NCBI GenBank assembly: GCA_944388825.1
Contig: CALXKG010000157.1
Location: 1-7,868, forward strand
DNA from: an uncultured Clostridia bacterium
Lineage (GTDB): Bacteria > Bacillota > Clostridia > Oscillospirales > Ruminococcaceae
Direction: 5' to 3'
Length of the DNA: 7,868 nucleotides
Below are positions 5,880 through 7,868 of the stretch, in pieces. Within the stretch, counting starts at the first letter, position 1. Each line of letters opens with the position of its first letter. Under the pieces are notes generated by a model. It saw nothing but the letters and a program-made list of their open reading frames with translations, did no database searches and was not told where the DNA came from. Position numbers and translations under genes: made by a program.

Positions 5880-6728
5880 TTATAAAATACGCCCTTCCGT
5901 ATCACGGAAAAACCGGTCGCAGTCGCGGGCGAAGATCTCCGGGCATTCATCGCCGCCGCCATGGCCCAGGTTCTGATACGCCTTGATCTGGGAACCGGGG
6001 ATCGCCTGGGAAAGGCGGACGACCTTTTCGATCCGGGCCAGCGGGTCCAGCATCCCGTGCAGGAAAAGGACCGGGCAGCTGATCCGGCCCATGATCTGAT
6101 AGAATTCCGCCTCCGTTTTCGCGTCGCAGCAGGCGGTATTGGTGTTCCGGACCATGAATTCCTCTTTCTTACGGCTTAAAAGGATCTGCAGATGCTCCCG
6201 GTGGTTTTCCGCACGGCGGGCCAGCCGCTGCGGGTTTTCGGTCGGCCAGTTTTCCATCCAGGCCATCTTTTCCAGCGCCTCCGGATTGCCGACCACCGCA
6301 TCCAGGTCGGGTTCCGGGCGGGGCGGTACCGGCGTCCGTTCGGCGGGGTCCCTGAACTGGGCGATGCCGTTGCCGCAGGCAAACCCCCGCAGCATCTCCG
6401 GATGATGGAGCGCGATATGCCAGCCCGCCCAGTTCCCATGGGAAATGCCGGTATAGTAAAAGCGCTCGATCCCCATGGCTTTGGCAAAGGCGGCCACATC
6501 TTCTCCCCACACCGTGGCATAGTCTTTGGGCTCGGGGTCAAAGATGTGGGTGGATTCCCCATACCCCCGCATATAGATCAGGAACACATGGTAATGGTAG
6601 GGTTCCTGCCCCAGAAGCGCCATATGGCAATGGGACAAAAAGAAATTCTGCGTGCTGAGCAGATAGCGGTCGCCGCTGCCGTATTCTTCGTACGCCAGGG
6701 TCACGCCGTTTACGTCGATGGTTTTCAT
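5880..6728 (-). CDS. Alpha/beta-fold hydrolase of unknown substrate
   Basis: A 282-residue protein with the alpha/beta-hydrolase plan: an early RGYGES segment (54-59) after a core strand, the nucleophile elbow GISHGN at 94-99 (Ser96), an acid Asp228 in LHGMLDPL, and His256 in NLGHGGG near the C-terminus. The residues between about 125 and 210 form the expected helical cap. The usual HG oxyanion motif after the first strand is replaced by STQNFF (about 25-30), which is atypical. There is no signal peptide. The start at 6728 is the first Met of the recognisable fold. A reading frame continues upstream to 7616 on this strand, but only as the complement of the sensor kinase gene. Its ribosome binding site is weak (GGGA about 8 nt upstream, AAGGA further away). 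The gene lies between the kinase and the esterase operon; a promoter in the 103-bp gap suggests separate transcription of the latter. It could be an esterase, lactonase, or C-C hydrolase; the sequence does not decide. Confidence 0.82.
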   Translation of the reverse strand: MKTIDVNGVTLAYEEYGSGDRYLLSTQNFFLSHCHMALLGQEPYHYHVFLIYMRGYGESTHIFDPEPKDYATVWGEDVAAFAKAMGIERFYYTGISHGNWAGWHIALHHPEMLRGFACGNGIAQFRDPAERTPVPPRPEPDLDAVVGNPEALEKMAWMENWPTENPQRLARRAENHREHLQILLSRKKEEFMVRNTNTACCDAKTEAEFYQIMGRISCPVLFLHGMLDPLARIEKVVRLSQAIPGSQIKAYQNLGHGGGDECPEIFARDCDRFFRDTEGRIL

Positions 6729-6947
6729 GGAAAAAATCCCGTTCCTTTCCGCTGCCCGGATAAAGCGCAGCCTGTCCAGATAAAAATCCTTCTGTCCATA
6801 TTGTAAGAGATAACGCGCGGCAAGACTTTTAAAAAAGTGAACAATACTTTTGAAATTGTACTTTGTTGCCAAAAACGCGCTCCTTTCCCCTTGAAGGACG
6901 GCCATTTTTTCGATAAGATAGGAGAAGGACATGGAAGGGGTGCCAAA
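6729..6947. other. Divergent AT-rich regulatory region (219 bp)
   Basis: This gap separates the minus-strand hydrolase from the plus-strand sensor kinase, so promoters for both should be here. Part of it (about 6820-6870) is markedly AT-rich against a GC-rich background. It contains a 14-bp dyad (ACTTTT-AA-AAAAGT, 6825-6838) and two 12-bp direct copies of AAnnnTACTTT (6840-6851 and 6854-6865, 14 bp apart). A minus-strand TACAAT-like -10 is present near 6800-6805 without a convincing -35. No terminator or RNA structure was recognised. Confidence 0.4.
6891..6919 (+). promoter_or_regulatory. Putative promoter of the sensor kinase gene
   Basis: TTGAAG (6891-6896) and TAAGAT (6914-6919) are separated by 17 bp, each matching consensus at 4 of 6 positions. 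Transcription would start near 6926, giving a short leader that still includes the GGAAGGGG site at 6933-6940 before the ATG at 6948. Confidence 0.4.
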
Positions 6948-7748
6948 ATGGAAAAGATACAAAAAATCTGGCGTCCGCATGACGGCAAGCTGACCACCCG
7001 CCTGACGGTCATCTACGGCCTGATCCTCTGTATTCTGGTCAGCCTGTTTATCGGGGCGCTGAACGAAGCGAAAAAGGAAACGGAAGAAACGGTCCGGGAT
7101 ACCATCGCCAATACCCTTAATATCTATGAAAGCGATTACGAATCCCAGCTGACGACCGCCGGGCTGATGATGGATGAAATATACAGCCAGGTAGACGCGC
7201 TGGCCACCCTGGGCGTTTCCGACCAGCGGGCAAGCTATTTCGCCCGGTATACCCTCAGCCAGGACATGGAGGAAAAGGTAAACAGCAGCGGTCCCATCGA
7301 CTGCATTGCCATATATTACGACGGCGGGATCCTCCGCCAGTATGCCAACGATACGGCCAGCCAGAGGCGGATCCAGCTGTGGGATTACCTGCGCGAGAAT
7401 GAACAGCTGTTTACCCAGACGCTGGGGAGCGACCAGTCCAAATGGTATCTGCTGGAAATTGAGGGGGAATACTGCCTGGGAAACGTCTACCGGACCAGCG
7501 GGTGCACGCTGCTGACGCTGCTGCGGGTCGAAAAGCTCTTTGCCAACCTTTCCGGGTACGACGAGCCGCAGGGAGCATACGCGCTGCTCTCCGGCGAAGG
7601 GGAGCTGGTGCTCCACTCGGCCGGGGAACCCGATCGAAACCTCTTCCCCTGGAAAAACGCCGGCGCCGGCCGGTATACCGACTACCTGATCGAGACCCGC
7701 CGGCTGGAAAACGGCAGCCTCCAGCTGATGTTTTACGAAAAAATGTAA
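6948..7748 (+). CDS. YesM-like sensor histidine kinase, truncated within the sensor domain
   Basis: The 266-residue product is the front part of a membrane sensor kinase: a short basic cytoplasmic N-terminus, one hydrophobic helix at about residues 19-38, a charged helical linker (39-65), then an extracytoplasmic sensor region (about 66-260) of mixed alpha/beta character suggestive of a Cache-type domain. Full YesM-type kinases are roughly 550-600 residues and continue with a second membrane helix, HAMP, a His_kinase domain and an ATPase domain. None of these is present, so no signalling output is possible from this product. The stop TAA (7746-7748) falls exactly where the DNA becomes receiver-domain coding in another frame, indicating a join rather than a natural end. 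The start at 6948 is set by GGAAGGGG at 6933-6940 with a 7-nt spacer. An upstream in-frame GTG at 6837 would run through the promoter region. Such kinases usually control sugar-uptake genes. The kinase call rests on the N-terminal architecture plus the adjacent receiver fragment. Confidence 0.7.
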   Translation: MEKIQKIWRPHDGKLTTRLTVIYGLILCILVSLFIGALNEAKKETEETVRDTIANTLNIYESDYESQLTTAGLMMDEIYSQVDALATLGVSDQRASYFARYTLSQDMEEKVNSSGPIDCIAIYYDGGILRQYANDTASQRRIQLWDYLRENEQLFTQTLGSDQSKWYLLEIEGEYCLGNVYRTSGCTLLTLLRVEKLFANLSGYDEPQGAYALLSGEGELVLHSAGEPDRNLFPWKNAGAGRYTDYLIETRRLENGSLQLMFYEKM

Positions 7749-7868
7749 GCGGCGCGATCCGGCTGATCGAGGAAAGCGGCGAACCGCCGGAACTGATCGT
7801 CTGCGATATTGAAATGCCGATGGGCTCGGGGCTGGACCTGCTCAAATGGGTGCGCGGCAAAGGGCTGG
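7748..7868 (+). pseudogene. Response-regulator receiver domain fragment (YesN/AraC type), 5' end missing
   Basis: Reading from 7748 to the window end gives about 40 residues of a REC domain: helix residues GAIRLIEESG, then strand LIVCD with the phospho-acceptor Asp at 7805-7807, followed by IEMPMGSGLDLLKWVR. The DIEMP/GSGLDLL pattern is typical of the receiver of YesN-like regulators paired with YesM kinases. The first 40-45 residues expected of a REC domain, including the acidic DD pair, are absent, and no start codon or ribosome binding site precedes it in frame. It is in a different frame from the kinase and begins right at the kinase stop. The gene continues beyond the window. Confidence 0.75.

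Noticed and set aside
5880..7616. A single 578-codon minus-strand frame covering the alpha/beta hydrolase and the complement of the sensor kinase
   Set aside because: Only the part from 6728 downward has the hydrolase fold. The upstream half is the antisense of the kinase and runs through the AT-rich promoter region, so no fusion protein is supported.
7748..7868. Sensor kinase and receiver as one natural hybrid (fused) two-component protein with a single frameshift
   Set aside because: A one-base shift would fuse the sensor domain directly to the middle of a receiver lacking its first acidic residues and with no kinase core. A deletion or misjoin explains the sequence better.

Overview
The window is GC-rich, with strong AGGAGG-like ribosome binding sites and a YesM/YesN-type two-component remnant. 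This points to a high-GC Firmicute, most likely a gut or anaerobic Clostridia relative (Oscillospiraceae- or Lachnospiraceae-like). That placement is an inference from gene style, not from a marker gene. No RNA gene, CRISPR array or transposase was seen.

Layout. Positions 1-5776 hold five minus-strand genes, transcribed right to left: a GH13 amylosucrase-family enzyme (3944-5776), a NodB/CE4-type polysaccharide deacetylase (3050-3826), an alpha/beta-hydrolase esterase with HGGGF and GFSAGG motifs (2077-3021), a two-domain SGNH/CE2-like esterase (968-2074), and a PHB-depolymerase/feruloyl-esterase-like hydrolase cut by the left edge (1-896). A good extended -10 promoter lies before the amylosucrase gene (5845-5873). 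Two short related repeats interrupt the run: a 98-bp element with terminal inverted repeats between the amylosucrase and deacetylase genes, and a 42-bp copy at the 3' end of the SGNH gene. The second copy supplies a plausible promoter for the last gene. A further alpha/beta hydrolase (5880-6728) sits upstream on the same strand.

Divergent from these, on the plus strand, is the N-terminal part of a YesM-like sensor histidine kinase (6948-7748; one membrane helix plus the start of an extracytoplasmic sensor domain). Its reading frame ends abruptly. The DNA then continues, in another frame, as the middle of a response-regulator receiver domain (7748-7868). The kinase core and the start of the regulator are missing, so this is either a real deletion or an assembly join.

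Working picture (inference). None of the enzymes has a visible signal peptide, so the set looks like a cytoplasmic cassette. Several structurally different esterases and deacetylases would strip acyl groups from an imported, decorated oligosaccharide, and the amylosucrase-family enzyme would act on a sucrose-like or alpha-glucosyl core. The damaged two-component system is the obvious candidate regulator. The transporter and the exact substrate are not visible here.
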